From: Bacteroidota bacterium
GTDB taxonomy: Bacteria > Bacteroidota > Bacteroidia > UKL13-3
Assembly (NCBI GenBank): GCA_027488905.1
Contig: JAIYAT010000007.1
Span: 62,001-126,000 of the forward strand
Length of the DNA stretch: 64,000 nucleotides
Reading direction: 5' to 3'
The position numbers were made by a program, and so were the translations under genes. Of this stretch, positions 35,586-43,117 are shown one piece after another; position 1 is the first letter of the stretch, and every line of letters starts with the position of its first letter. The notes under the pieces are model-generated. The model searched no databases and was not told the origin of the DNA. It saw only the letters and a list, made by a program, of their open reading frames with translations.

Positions 35586-36611
35586 TTAATTTTTTATGAA
35601 ATTTGCATTTATGGTTTTATTTTCCGATGTGCTTACCTGAAAAGTGTAATTGCCTGCTGGTAAATCTGATTTGTTTACCTCAATTAAATTTTTTCCGACT
35701 GCATCAATTAGGGTAACCTGACCATTTCTAAGGTTAATTATTTTTGCAGAATTTATACTTACTCCTTGTTTTAGCTTAATCGCTGCTGTAAATACCCCTG
35801 TATTTGGATTTGGAAAAAGGTTTATTAGATCATCTGTGTTTAGCGTTTTGTTTATCAGATTTCCATTATCTTCAAATTCATAATTAGTAAAATACCTAAG
35901 TTTAGTTTCTGTGACACAAGGTCCTTTATCTAAATTGGTGAAACGTTCATGTTTTTCAATCTTTAATAGAAATCCCTTATTGTTTTCCATAGCTTCATAA
36001 CCATTGGTAATTTTGTTCTTTATACCATCTTCATCAATGTATTCTTCTATTATGGTTAGATTACTGGTATTGTAAGTAGTTTTTGAATTTCCTTTGCTAA
36101 TTTTAAATTCACTAGAGTTGATACTTTCATAGGTATATCCTTCTAGTTGGTAGGTGCTTTTTAGGTTTGCTTGATAAACAGGAAAAGATGCTATCCCTGG
36201 ATGATAACCGCCAAGAGCAATTGCATCTTTTTCACTTTTCAAATCATCCTTTTGCTCTTGGCTGCATGGAATAGTTTTTAGACATGAACCTTGCTTGTCA
36301 AAAACGGCAACCCCATTAAAGGTGTATTTGAATTTGTTCGGGAGTTTCATCCATGCTTCTTCATTGTCGTTGCTGTCGATTTTTATTTCTATTTCGAAGG
36401 TGTAATCATTAAAGATGGATTTGCGATAAGTTTTTTCTACGAATTTCAATTCGTACTTGATCTTCTCCATTTCATTCATGCGCTCAAATCCTCCGGAATC
36501 TGCGACGCCATAATTAAATTCTAAAATCTTGTTTTTTTGTTTGAACAAGGTGTTTTGGCCATAGCTTGCAAAATGGAGCAATAGGCCAATGCTAATAATA
36601 AAGATTTTCAT
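35586..36611 (-). CDS. T9SS type A sorting domain protein (hypothetical)
   Basis: A 341-residue secreted protein, first gene of a four-gene operon. It has a signal peptide (MKIFIISIGLLLHFASYGQ), about 240 residues of charged, beta-rich sequence without a named domain (KYELKFVEKTYRKSIFND, FKYTFNGVAVFDKQGSC), and a C-terminal sorting domain (LINLFPNPNTGVFTAAI to TINANFIKN). Four cysteines are present. As the only member of the operon with a sorting domain, it is the likely surface-displayed component. Confidence 0.8.
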   Translation of the reverse strand: MKIFIISIGLLLHFASYGQNTLFKQKNKILEFNYGVADSGGFERMNEMEKIKYELKFVEKTYRKSIFNDYTFEIEIKIDSNDNEEAWMKLPNKFKYTFNGVAVFDKQGSCLKTIPCSQEQKDDLKSEKDAIALGGYHPGIASFPVYQANLKSTYQLEGYTYESINSSEFKISKGNSKTTYNTSNLTIIEEYIDEDGIKNKITNGYEAMENNKGFLLKIEKHERFTNLDKGPCVTETKLRYFTNYEFEDNGNLINKTLNTDDLINLFPNPNTGVFTAAIKLKQGVSINSAKIINLRNGQVTLIDAVGKNLIEVNKSDLPAGNYTFQVSTSENKTINANFIKN

Positions 36612-36909
36612 GGTTTAAAAAATTTAAGGTTTAAAAAAATCTGGTTTTAGGTATTAAATTTTGGTTTTAGCAGTAATACCAACTGCAGGTTTTGAACTAG
36701 TTCTTTTTGTTTAGCTAAGCGCTTATTGGATAAGGGTTAGCTTCGCTTCCATTTCTCAAATATGTAGCAATCATTTTCATTTAAATTGTATAAGAACAAT
36801 AATTAAAGTGAGTTTATTAATTACTTTATTGTTTTAGAATAATGGCTCATTTGTTAAGCCTCATTAATATGTTTTTCTTGTACATTCTTTCAGCCAAAAA
36901 CCAATATTT
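36612..36909. other. Intergenic region between divergent genes, no gene
   Basis: A 298-base AT-rich region separating the T9SS operon (leftward) from the HTH-protein gene (rightward). It must carry both promoters. I find no exact TAnnTTTG box in the correct orientation for either gene, no hairpin and no open frame worth calling. Confidence 0.5.
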
Positions 36910-37926
36910 ATGTTTACAACAGAAACCCTAACTGTTAACTTTCAAAAGAGATTATTTGAATTGATTCGCGCAAAGTTAGACCCCGACATCAACCTTGCTA
37001 AAAGGATTGCAGAACTACTTCATGTTGGCCTTGACGCGGCCTATAAGAAGATAAGTGCCGCACGAATTTTAGACTTAATAGAGTTGCATATTCTTTTAGA
37101 GGCATTTGAATTACACTATCAAGATCTAGAAATCTCTAGTCAGCGCAGCAGGCTCACCATGCTGCAATTTGTGCCAAGTATTCAAAGCCCATGTTTGGCA
37201 GCTTATCTGCAATATTTAATTAAGGCATTGCAAGAGGTGAAGCCTGTTTTGCAAGGAAACCTTTTGCTTACTTTGCCTTCCCTTTCTTTTTTTCATTTAG
37301 CCTATTCGCCAGAACTTACCAGTTTCTATGCCTTTTTATTGCAAAAGCACGTCCTAAACTTACCCGACTTTAAGCACCGAAAATTTGATTTGGTTCAAAC
37401 CGACCCTACTTTATTACAATTAAGCCAAAGCTTGCAGGAGGTATACTTTAAGCTACCCACCACCGAAATTTGGCAGGCCAATGTGCTAGGGTTTTTACCA
37501 AAGCAATTGCGTTATTACCAAGAGGCGCAGTTGTTTGTGCAGCCCCATACTTATTCCTTGTTGTTAGATAAATACAAGCAGCTCTTGCAGCACTTAGAAT
37601 TTGAAGTAGGGGAAGGGCAAAAATATAATATGCATACCGCCGCAAAAGGGGCAGCATTTGCGTTATACCACCATGAGTTGGTGGGAGGAGAGCAAACCAT
37701 GTATGCACCCCTAAACAGCACAGCCAAAGTTTGGATTCAAACCCATGGTTTGCAAATGCTGTGCACTACAGATGCGCATTTTACAGGGCCATTTTATCAA
37801 AACTTGTTAGACCTGCAAGCCAAAAGCACTTATTTGAGTGGGCAAAATGAAAAGTTGATTGCCGCCTTTTTTGGGGAGGAGCGGAGGGAGTTGGAATTGA
37901 ATACTAAAATACTTGGGAATTTGTGA
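36910..37926 (+). CDS. Helix-turn-helix protein, putative transcriptional regulator
   Basis: A 338-residue cytoplasmic protein without a signal peptide. Residues about 28-72 (NLAKRIAELLHVGLDAAYKK followed by an Arg/Leu-rich helix) match the helix-turn-helix of a Bacteroidota regulator family usually seen as IAELLGIS-x-D-S-A-Y-R-R-I-R-G. The remaining 260 residues are alpha-helical with no named domain. It is divergent from the 31-36.6 kb operon and may control it; that is inference from position only. An exact copy of the dispersed motif encodes LVQTD. Confidence 0.6.
   Translation: MFTTETLTVNFQKRLFELIRAKLDPDINLAKRIAELLHVGLDAAYKKISAARILDLIELHILLEAFELHYQDLEISSQRSRLTMLQFVPSIQSPCLAAYLQYLIKALQEVKPVLQGNLLLTLPSLSFFHLAYSPELTSFYAFLLQKHVLNLPDFKHRKFDLVQTDPTLLQLSQSLQEVYFKLPTTEIWQANVLGFLPKQLRYYQEAQLFVQPHTYSLLLDKYKQLLQHLEFEVGEGQKYNMHTAAKGAAFALYHHELVGGEQTMYAPLNSTAKVWIQTHGLQMLCTTDAHFTGPFYQNLLDLQAKSTYLSGQNEKLIAAFFGEERRELELNTKILGNL
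37390..37402. repeat. Dispersed motif, exact
   Basis: TTGGTTCAAACCG in the HTH-protein gene (L-V-Q-T-D). Confidence 0.85.
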
Positions 37927-37976
37927 GGAAGAAAATTAGGGCAAAAGAAACATGCAAGCAAAATTTATCATCCTAA

Positions 37977-38756
37977 TTACATTTCTAATACTACAGACAT
38001 AGAATCTGTTGAAAGATATAAGTGGGCGCCACAGCTGCATCTGAGATTAATAAAATCAAAATCGTCTGTTTTACAAGCATAGCAATAGTTGGGCAAATTA
38101 CTTCTTCTAAAGAAATTTACCTTTTTTATACGATCAAAAAGGAGTGCAATCTCTTCGTAAGTAAAGAGGCTTCTTTTATAATCAATTGTGTCTTTTATAG
38201 CTATTGGATTTTTATTATTGCTTTTTAAATGTTCAATTAGAAGTAAGCATTGCAAGGGCATAAGTACATTTTTATCCTTAGTAAAGAGCCATTTTAAGGT
38301 TGAGCCAAAAAAAGACTTAGCGCGCTTTTGATAATAAGGATGACCGGGATGTGAAGTATGAATATCTTCTAATATATAAATTGATCCATTTTTTAAGTAG
38401 TTTAAACTTTCCATGAGTGATATTTTTTGATGGAGCGGATCATGGCTTCCGTCTTCAATTAAAATATCTATGGGTTGCGCAATTGATTTTAAAATGGATT
38501 GATAGCCTTTAATGTCACTTTGATCAGCTTTAAAATATTTAATTTTGTTATCTCTAGGCCATTGCGCATTTTCATCTACTATGTCTACTCCAAAAATATT
38601 GGCTGTTGGATATTTTTCTCTCCAATAACTAATAGACTGCCCTTTAAAAACGCCAATCTCCAAAATGTTATTTGCTTGTTTTGGCAATAATTTTTCATAG
38701 AAGTCAACAAATTTGTGCCAATATATTTTATCAGAGATGTTTGAATCAATCTTCAT
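37977..38756 (-). CDS. Class I SAM-dependent methyltransferase with C-terminal Cys4 segment
   Basis: A 259-residue methyltransferase of the Methyltransf_24 / CmcI-like type. It shows motif I (NILEIGVFKGQSISYW), an acidic residue after strand 2 (NIFGVDIVDENAQWPRD), IDILIEDGSHDPLHQ and SIYILEDIHTSHPG. Relatives modify sugars or small molecules in cell-surface or antibiotic pathways. The C-terminal 30 residues are unusual: C-Y-A-C then C-S-C, four cysteines that could bind zinc. It stands alone with an AT-rich upstream region. The acceptor is unknown. Confidence 0.82.
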   Translation of the reverse strand: MKIDSNISDKIYWHKFVDFYEKLLPKQANNILEIGVFKGQSISYWREKYPTANIFGVDIVDENAQWPRDNKIKYFKADQSDIKGYQSILKSIAQPIDILIEDGSHDPLHQKISLMESLNYLKNGSIYILEDIHTSHPGHPYYQKRAKSFFGSTLKWLFTKDKNVLMPLQCLLLIEHLKSNNKNPIAIKDTIDYKRSLFTYEEIALLFDRIKKVNFFRRSNLPNYCYACKTDDFDFINLRCSCGAHLYLSTDSMSVVLEM

Positions 38757-38954
38757 TTTTATTCAATTATATTTTGAGTAAAATTAATTAAAAATTACAA
38801 TGTCTTGCTGTTTTTTCTATTCTTTAACTAGGAAACATTTTGCCCCAACTATCAATTTTTAACTTAAAACAGCTAGATGCTAAGGGAGTTGAATTTGAAA
38901 TGTGCCACCATGCGTTGTAGGGAAGTGATAAGTGGTTCAAAAAATAATTCAATA

Positions 38955-38972
38955 TAGTTGTAGGTATAACTA
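38955..38972. promoter_or_regulatory. Putative MarR operator upstream of marR
   Basis: The imperfect palindrome TAGTTGTAGGTATAACTA lies between a TTG (38958-38960) and an exact Bacteroidota -7 box TATATTTG (38980-38987), spacing 19. Binding here would block the marR promoter. A 17-of-18 identical copy lies before the next gene at 39478-39495. Confidence 0.75.
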
Positions 38973-38987
38973 ATTTAAGTATATTTG
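38958..38987 (+). promoter_or_regulatory. Promoter of marR
   Basis: TTG (38958-38960), a 19-base spacer and TATATTTG (38980-38987) match the Bacteroidota -33/-7 consensus. The predicted start site is about 10 bases before the ATG at 39006, giving a very short leader. The putative operator overlaps the -33 element and spacer. Confidence 0.7.
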
Positions 38988-39005
38988 CATCCACATTAGC
39001 GGCAA

Positions 39006-39461
39006 ATGGCAAGCTTAGAAGAAGAAATAAAACAAACTAAATTTAAGAACGAGCAAATTAAGGCCAACTTAAATGTGCTGTTTACGGCCAATTGGTTGTA
39101 TAACAAGATTTCTGAAAATTTAAGGCCCTTTAACCTCACCCATGAGCAATTTAATGTGCTACGGATCTTAAAAGGTAGCCATCCTCAGCACATGTGTCAA
39201 AAAGACGTTTTATCAAGAATGATAGCGCCAAACTCAAACGTAACGCTCATTATCAAGAAGTTAATCGCCAAGCAATTAGTTAAAGTTAGTCAATCTGAAA
39301 TGGATAAAAGGGAATACCAAATTAGTATTACCGAAACGGGATTGGGCCTTTTAGAAGAAATAGAAAATGGGTTTAATCAACAGAAAAGAACATTTAATAA
39401 CTTGAGTACCTCTGAGGCATTTCATTTAAACGCCTTGTTAGAGAAACTGAGGGAGAGCTAA
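39006..39461 (+). CDS. MarR family transcriptional regulator
   Basis: A 151-residue winged-helix repressor of the MarR family, which typically release DNA on binding a small molecule or on cysteine oxidation. It shows the dimer helix region (LTHEQFNVLRILKGSHPQHM), the recognition helix (KDVLSRMIAPNSNVTLIIKKL) and the wing (KRE-Y-Q-ISITETG). One cysteine (HMCQKD) could sense oxidation; that is inference. It is the first gene of a locus with two pirins, and the two near-identical palindromes flanking it suggest autoregulation plus control of the pirin genes. Confidence 0.9.
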   Translation: MASLEEEIKQTKFKNEQIKANLNVLFTANWLYNKISENLRPFNLTHEQFNVLRILKGSHPQHMCQKDVLSRMIAPNSNVTLIIKKLIAKQLVKVSQSEMDKREYQISITETGLGLLEEIENGFNQQKRTFNNLSTSEAFHLNALLEKLRES

Positions 39462-39477
39462 AATTTTTTTACCTATA

Positions 39478-39495
39478 TAGTTGTATGTATAACTA
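39478..39495. promoter_or_regulatory. Putative MarR operator upstream of the pirin gene
   Basis: TAGTTGTATGTATAACTA, identical to the marR-proximal site except for one central base, 16 bases before the pirin ATG. TTG (39481-39483) inside it could be a -33 element, but the -7 match (TAAACTGA, 39505-39512) is poor, so the separate promoter is less certain than the operator. Confidence 0.7.
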
Positions 39496-39511
39496 ATATT
39501 AAGATAAACTG

Positions 39512-40354
39512 ATGAATAAGAAAATATCAAAATCAAACCCCGCTTACCCAAGCAGAAGCATGGGGCCAAGCGTGCGGCAGGTAATTCCAAGTGCAATAGA
39601 CCACATTGATCCCTTTGTTTTTTTAGACCATTTTGGACCCTTAGAGAAAAAACCAGGCGGGCAAGGGGTGCCACCGCATCCACATGCGGGCATTGCCACT
39701 ATCACCTACCTTTTTGAAGGCAGCAACCGTCACCAAGATAGCTTGGGGCATGATGCTGTGGTAAATGCAGGAGATATGGCTTGGATGCAAGCTGGTAAAG
39801 GAATAGTGCATGCAGAAGGTATGCATGAAAATAGAGCCGAATCAGAATTGGTTCATGGCTTGCAATTTTGGATTTCGCTGCCTGCAAAGGATAAGTTTAT
39901 TGACCCCGCCTTTTACCATCATCTTTCGGCAGAATTGCCTCAATTTAAGTTAGGTGAAGCCACCATAACAGTACTAACTGGTGCATTATTAGGGCATCAA
40001 TCGCCTGTTAAGAGTTTATCTCCTGCTTATATGTTTGAAGTGAAAATACCTAAAAACCAAAGCCTAGCAATTCCTATTCAAGAAGGGGATACTGCAGGTT
40101 TGTACATCGTAAATGGTCATTTAAAGGTGGAGAATACGAGCCTGTTGCCAAGCAGCATGACTTCGTTTACCGAGGAAGGAAATGCTCTAGAAATGCATGC
40201 AGTAGAAGATACCCATCTCATGCTTTTTGGGGGTACGCCTCTTCATGAGCCTATTGTTGGCTATGCCTCTTACGTGATGAACAGCGATGCACAGATACGT
40301 CAGGTAATGCAAGATTATCAAATGGGCAAGATGGGAACAGTTGAAAATTATTAA
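39512..40354 (+). CDS. Pirin family protein (bicupin)
   Basis: A 280-residue pirin, an iron-binding two-cupin protein; some members oxidise quercetin and others act as redox-sensitive cofactors. It shows DPFVFLDHFGP, metal ligands in PHPHAGIATITYLFEGS (His-x-His), MQAGKGIVHAEGM (His and Glu ligands), and a second cupin from about 165. It is preceded by a copy of the MarR operator. It is followed after 19 bases by a DUF6069 membrane protein in the same direction. Confidence 0.92.
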   Translation: MNKKISKSNPAYPSRSMGPSVRQVIPSAIDHIDPFVFLDHFGPLEKKPGGQGVPPHPHAGIATITYLFEGSNRHQDSLGHDAVVNAGDMAWMQAGKGIVHAEGMHENRAESELVHGLQFWISLPAKDKFIDPAFYHHLSAELPQFKLGEATITVLTGALLGHQSPVKSLSPAYMFEVKIPKNQSLAIPIQEGDTAGLYIVNGHLKVENTSLLPSSMTSFTEEGNALEMHAVEDTHLMLFGGTPLHEPIVGYASYVMNSDAQIRQVMQDYQMGKMGTVENY

Positions 40355-40373
40355 ACAATTAATATATAAAAAA

Positions 40374-40778
40374 ATGAACGCAAAATTAAACTACAAACAA
40401 ATCCTTACCGCAGGTGCAATTGCCGCTGCTGTATCAGTAATTATGAATGCTATCTTGTATTTTATCTTCAGAGGGGCAGGCGTTTTTACAGACACCCTTT
40501 TTATACAACCTAATCAACCCTTGACTTTAGTGCCCATAATTATTTCAAGTATACTGCCCTCTTTGATTGGTGCAAGTGTCTTTTTTCTTTTTGAAAAATA
40601 TATGAATAATGGATTTAAGGTATTTAGCATAGTAGCCCTTGTATTAATGGTTTTATCCTTTGCAAATCCATTTATGGGAATTCCTGGGATATCGGTAGCT
40701 GCAGGCATAGCGCTTAATATAATGCATGTGGTAGTAGCTTTATCTTTGTTATTCTTTATAAAAAGAGCAAAGAAATAG
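40374..40778 (+). CDS. DUF6069 family membrane protein
   Basis: A 134-residue inner-membrane protein with four hydrophobic helices (ILTAGAIAAAVSVIMNAILY, VPIIISSILPSLIGASVFFL, FKVFSIVALVLMVLSFANPF, IALNIMHVVVALSLLFFI). DUF6069 is suggested by AGAIAAAVSVIMNAILYFIF and the ILPSLIGA loop. I start it at ATG 40374; an ATG at 40341 would overlap the pirin stop. Function is unknown. Its place between two pirin genes suggests co-regulation by MarR. Confidence 0.75.
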   Translation: MNAKLNYKQILTAGAIAAAVSVIMNAILYFIFRGAGVFTDTLFIQPNQPLTLVPIIISSILPSLIGASVFFLFEKYMNNGFKVFSIVALVLMVLSFANPFMGIPGISVAAGIALNIMHVVVALSLLFFIKRAKK

Positions 40779-40806
40779 TTTCAGTCTTGAACCTAATTTA
40801 GAAGAA

Positions 40807-41514
40807 ATGAAATTTTTATATCGACCCAACGAGGCCCGGTGGCACAAGGAAGATGCCATGAAAAAAAGTGCCTATGCGTTTGTGCCTAACCAAACCCATT
40901 TTGGGGAACTCTGTGGTTTTGCCGATGATATTGTTAAGGCTGGAGAAGGTTTTGGCATGCACCCGCACCAAAATATGGAAATTAGTACCATTGTGGTGCA
41001 AGGTGCCCAAGCCCATAAAGACAATACGGGCAGCGAAGGAATTATCCATGAAAATTGTGTTCAGACCATGAGTGCTGGAACGGGCATCCTGCACAGCGAG
41101 TTCAATGCTTCTAAAACAGAGCCCTTTCATAGTTATCAAATATGGGTTTACCCAAAGGAGCTAAATGTAAAACCAAGGCATGAAGCGTTTACCTACCAGC
41201 CAGCAGATAAGTTGAATAAAATATGCTTGGCCTTGTCTCCAGATAGACGCAACAACTCCGCCCTCATTAATCAAAATGCTTTTTTTAGTGTTAGCCAAAT
41301 TGAAAAAGAAGTTACACTCACTTACCAAATGAATTTGAGTGGTAACGGTGTTTATGTTCATTGTGTAAGTGGCAGTATTGCCATTGATACTTATAACCTT
41401 AAAGCAGGGGATGCTTTGGGTGTATATGAAACAGAATTATTTACCATAAAAGCCTCCGAAACTACGGAACTTATTTTTGTGGAAGTTCCAATGCATAGAG
41501 GCGTTAACATTTAA
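40807..41514 (+). CDS. Pirin family protein, YhhW-like
   Basis: A 235-residue pirin of the shorter YhhW (quercetin 2,3-dioxygenase) type. Metal ligands are seen in GMHPHQNMEISTIV (His-x-His plus Glu) and MSAGTGILHSEFNAS (His and Glu). RYRPN-like LYRPNEARWH at the start and HSYQIWVYPKE are family signatures. It is 28 bases after the DUF6069 gene and 5 bases before the next, so it is in the operon. It is a distant relative, not a recent copy, of the 39512 pirin. Confidence 0.92.
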   Translation: MKFLYRPNEARWHKEDAMKKSAYAFVPNQTHFGELCGFADDIVKAGEGFGMHPHQNMEISTIVVQGAQAHKDNTGSEGIIHENCVQTMSAGTGILHSEFNASKTEPFHSYQIWVYPKELNVKPRHEAFTYQPADKLNKICLALSPDRRNNSALINQNAFFSVSQIEKEVTLTYQMNLSGNGVYVHCVSGSIAIDTYNLKAGDALGVYETELFTIKASETTELIFVEVPMHRGVNI

Positions 41515-41519
41515 CAATT

Positions 41520-41870
41520 ATGCTAGTATCAGAATACATTTCAAATGATATTGCTGCACCTGTTGTGGTGCTTTTTGGCGGCAATCCTTTGCGTAGAGAT
41601 GAGGTAATTGGTCATCTGAAGCAACTCGGCGATATTACAATTTATGGGACGCTTAGTGAGGAAGAAGGTTTAGCTAAAATTCAATCCTTGCCCAAAGTAG
41701 ATTTAGTTTTAATTGGCGGCAGATATTCCGCGGAGCAACGCAGAAGAATTAGAAAATTTGTAGCTGAAAATAGGCCAATAACCAAAATAAGCGAACCGGG
41801 TGTTGAATTTCCTTATGAAACAGAAGCCATAAATAGGGATATTCGTTTAAAATTATATTTGAATAAATGA
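41520..41870 (+). CDS. Conserved alpha/beta protein of unknown function
   Basis: A 116-residue cytoplasmic protein with no recognised family. It alternates strands and helices (APVVVLFGGNPLRRDEVIGHL, DITIYGTLSEEEGLAKI, KVDLVLIGGRYSAEQRRRIR), resembling a small receiver-like or Rossmann-type fold with GG turns. It begins 5 bases after the second pirin gene. A decayed copy of its last 27 codons lies at 44084-44167, so the gene took part in the local duplication. Confidence 0.6.
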   Translation: MLVSEYISNDIAAPVVVLFGGNPLRRDEVIGHLKQLGDITIYGTLSEEEGLAKIQSLPKVDLVLIGGRYSAEQRRRIRKFVAENRPITKISEPGVEFPYETEAINRDIRLKLYLNK

Positions 41871-41918
41871 AGGGCATAATTAATTTTGAAAGTATAGTAA
41901 ATACAAAAACCTAATAGC

Positions 41919-42197
41919 ATGGAAGTTCTACAAAAAGACAATGAAGAAAAAGGAGTATTCTATATAGCACTAGAAGGTAAGTTATTGGCGGAAATGACTT
42001 ATGTATGGGCAGGAAAGGATAGAATTATTATAGACCATACAGAGGTAAATGACTTATTAAGGGGCAAAGGCGCAGGCAAGCAAATGGTGAGTAAAGCAGT
42101 TGATTTTGCTAGAGAAAAAGGAATCAGTATTATTCCATTATGTCCTTTTGCAAAAAGTGTATTTGATAAGATGCCAGAATTTAGCGATGTATTATAA
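41919..42197 (+). CDS. YjdJ-like GNAT family N-acetyltransferase
   Basis: A 92-residue minimal GNAT protein of the YjdJ type. It has the acetyl-CoA loop LLRGKGAGKQMVSKAVDFAR (R-G-x-G-x-G/A) and the closing LCPFAKSVFDKMPEFSDVL, where the conserved cysteine-proline pair is typical. In E. coli yjdJ is next to yjdI, as here (11 bases apart). The acetylated substrate is unknown. In the duplicated block at 44.1 kb this gene has been deleted. Confidence 0.88.
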   Translation: MEVLQKDNEEKGVFYIALEGKLLAEMTYVWAGKDRIIIDHTEVNDLLRGKGAGKQMVSKAVDFAREKGISIIPLCPFAKSVFDKMPEFSDVL

Positions 42198-42208
42198 TTT
42201 AAAGAAGC

Positions 42209-42424
42209 ATGGATAAGCATAATTTAACAAAAGAGTATTCTAACGGAGAAGTTACAGTAGTTTGGCAAGCGTCAAAATGCAGTCATTCGGCTAATTGTGT
42301 AAAAAACCTTTCCGCTGTTTTTCAGCCGCAAACCCAACCTTGGATTAAAATGGAAAATGCCAGTAGCGCAGAAATTGTAAGTACAGTTGGCAAATGTCCA
42401 TCTGGTGCATTGAGCATAAAATAG
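42209..42424 (+). CDS. YjdI-like divergent (4Fe-4S) mono-cluster protein, copy 1
   Basis: A 71-residue Fer4_19 protein. Cysteines in KCSHSANCVKNL and GKCPSGAL are the likely cluster ligands; TVVWQASKC, NASSAEIVSTVGKCPSGALSI and the PWIKM segment are family hallmarks. It follows the YjdJ-like acetyltransferase as in E. coli. It closes the MarR-pirin locus. A second copy lies at 44198-44413; the 3' parts are nearly identical in DNA while the 5' parts differ. Confidence 0.9.
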   Translation: MDKHNLTKEYSNGEVTVVWQASKCSHSANCVKNLSAVFQPQTQPWIKMENASSAEIVSTVGKCPSGALSIK

Positions 42425-42530
42425 GGGAGTGTTAGTGGCTGTTTTTTTGGCCAAGCAAAAAAGTAACAAGCGTAAAAGAGGTAAGCCCATGAATGTAGCA
42501 AAATTGTGAAAGGGAAGGTATACCCACTTA
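42425..42530. repeat. Duplicated non-coding tail, copy 1
   Basis: About 105 bases downstream of the first yjdI copy that recur almost unchanged at 44414-44520, from GTGTTAGTGGCTG through to TATACCCACTT. No convincing open frame or terminator lies in it, yet it is as conserved as the coding 3' end. Confidence 0.85.
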
Positions 42531-42532
42531 CA

Positions 42533-42567
42533 GGTATTTTTTGATTGAAAAGGATTGGGTATATTTG
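42533..42567 (+). promoter_or_regulatory. Promoter-like block ahead of the small lipoprotein gene
   Basis: TTTTTTGATTG followed after a short spacer by the -7 box TATATTTG (42560-42567). The layout is shared with 43048-43081 and 51491-51525. The TTTG-to--7 spacing (about 16) is shorter than the usual 19, so this may be a promoter with an unusual -33 or an operator. Confidence 0.4.
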
Positions 42568-42690
42568 TTTGTAGGTGAGAAGAGTGGGTATTAAATAGTT
42601 AACGGAAAGGTTAAACATGCATACAACTAAAAATAACTTGAATCGTTTTAAGTTTAAACTCATTTTTAAACCTCAAAAGACATAGCCAAA

Positions 42691-42996
42691 ATGAAAAAAA
42701 GAAACTTAATTTTTTTAATCCTTTTCGTATTGACTGCATTATTTACTAGTTGCAAGAAGGAAAGAAATCAAACTGTAACAGTTGAACGTGACTGCACCGG
42801 GACATATTTGCGCTTAAACGGCAAAGACTATAAAGTATGTAATCTCGAAAAAGTATCTTCATTTTCTGACGGTGCTACTGTAACCGCGACTTTTAAGAAG
42901 ATAAACGAATGTCGGGGTTCAGCAAAAGATGCAATTGTCTGTTTTATGCTTCATGAAAATGAAGGCTGGATTGAGGTTGATAAGATAAGCTATTAA
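42691..42996 (+). CDS. Small lipoprotein (hypothetical)
   Basis: A 101-residue lipoprotein. The signal sequence MKKRNLIFLILFVLTALF ends in the lipobox LFTSC followed by KKE. The mature 80 residues are beta-rich with four further cysteines (RDCTGTYLRLNGKDYKVCNL, INECRGSAKD, IVCFML), possibly two disulfides. No named family is recognised. It lies between the two yjdI copies. Confidence 0.7.
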   Translation: MKKRNLIFLILFVLTALFTSCKKERNQTVTVERDCTGTYLRLNGKDYKVCNLEKVSSFSDGATVTATFKKINECRGSAKDAIVCFMLHENEGWIEVDKISY

Positions 42997-43047
42997 GTTT
43001 TAATTGAACGGAACCTACAATGGCATTCAAAAAAGTGTTATTTCTTG

Positions 43048-43081
43048 GGTGTTTTTTGATTGCTAAAAATTGATATGTTTG
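43048..43081 (+). promoter_or_regulatory. Promoter-like block ahead of the BASS transporter gene
   Basis: GGTGTTTTTTGATTG (43048-43062) and the exact -7 box TATGTTTG (43074-43081), 36 bases before the ATG. The arrangement matches the block at 42533 and that at 51491. Confidence 0.45.
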
Positions 43082-43117
43082 TATTGGTTAAGCTACTTTT
43101 AAACAACTATCAAACGA

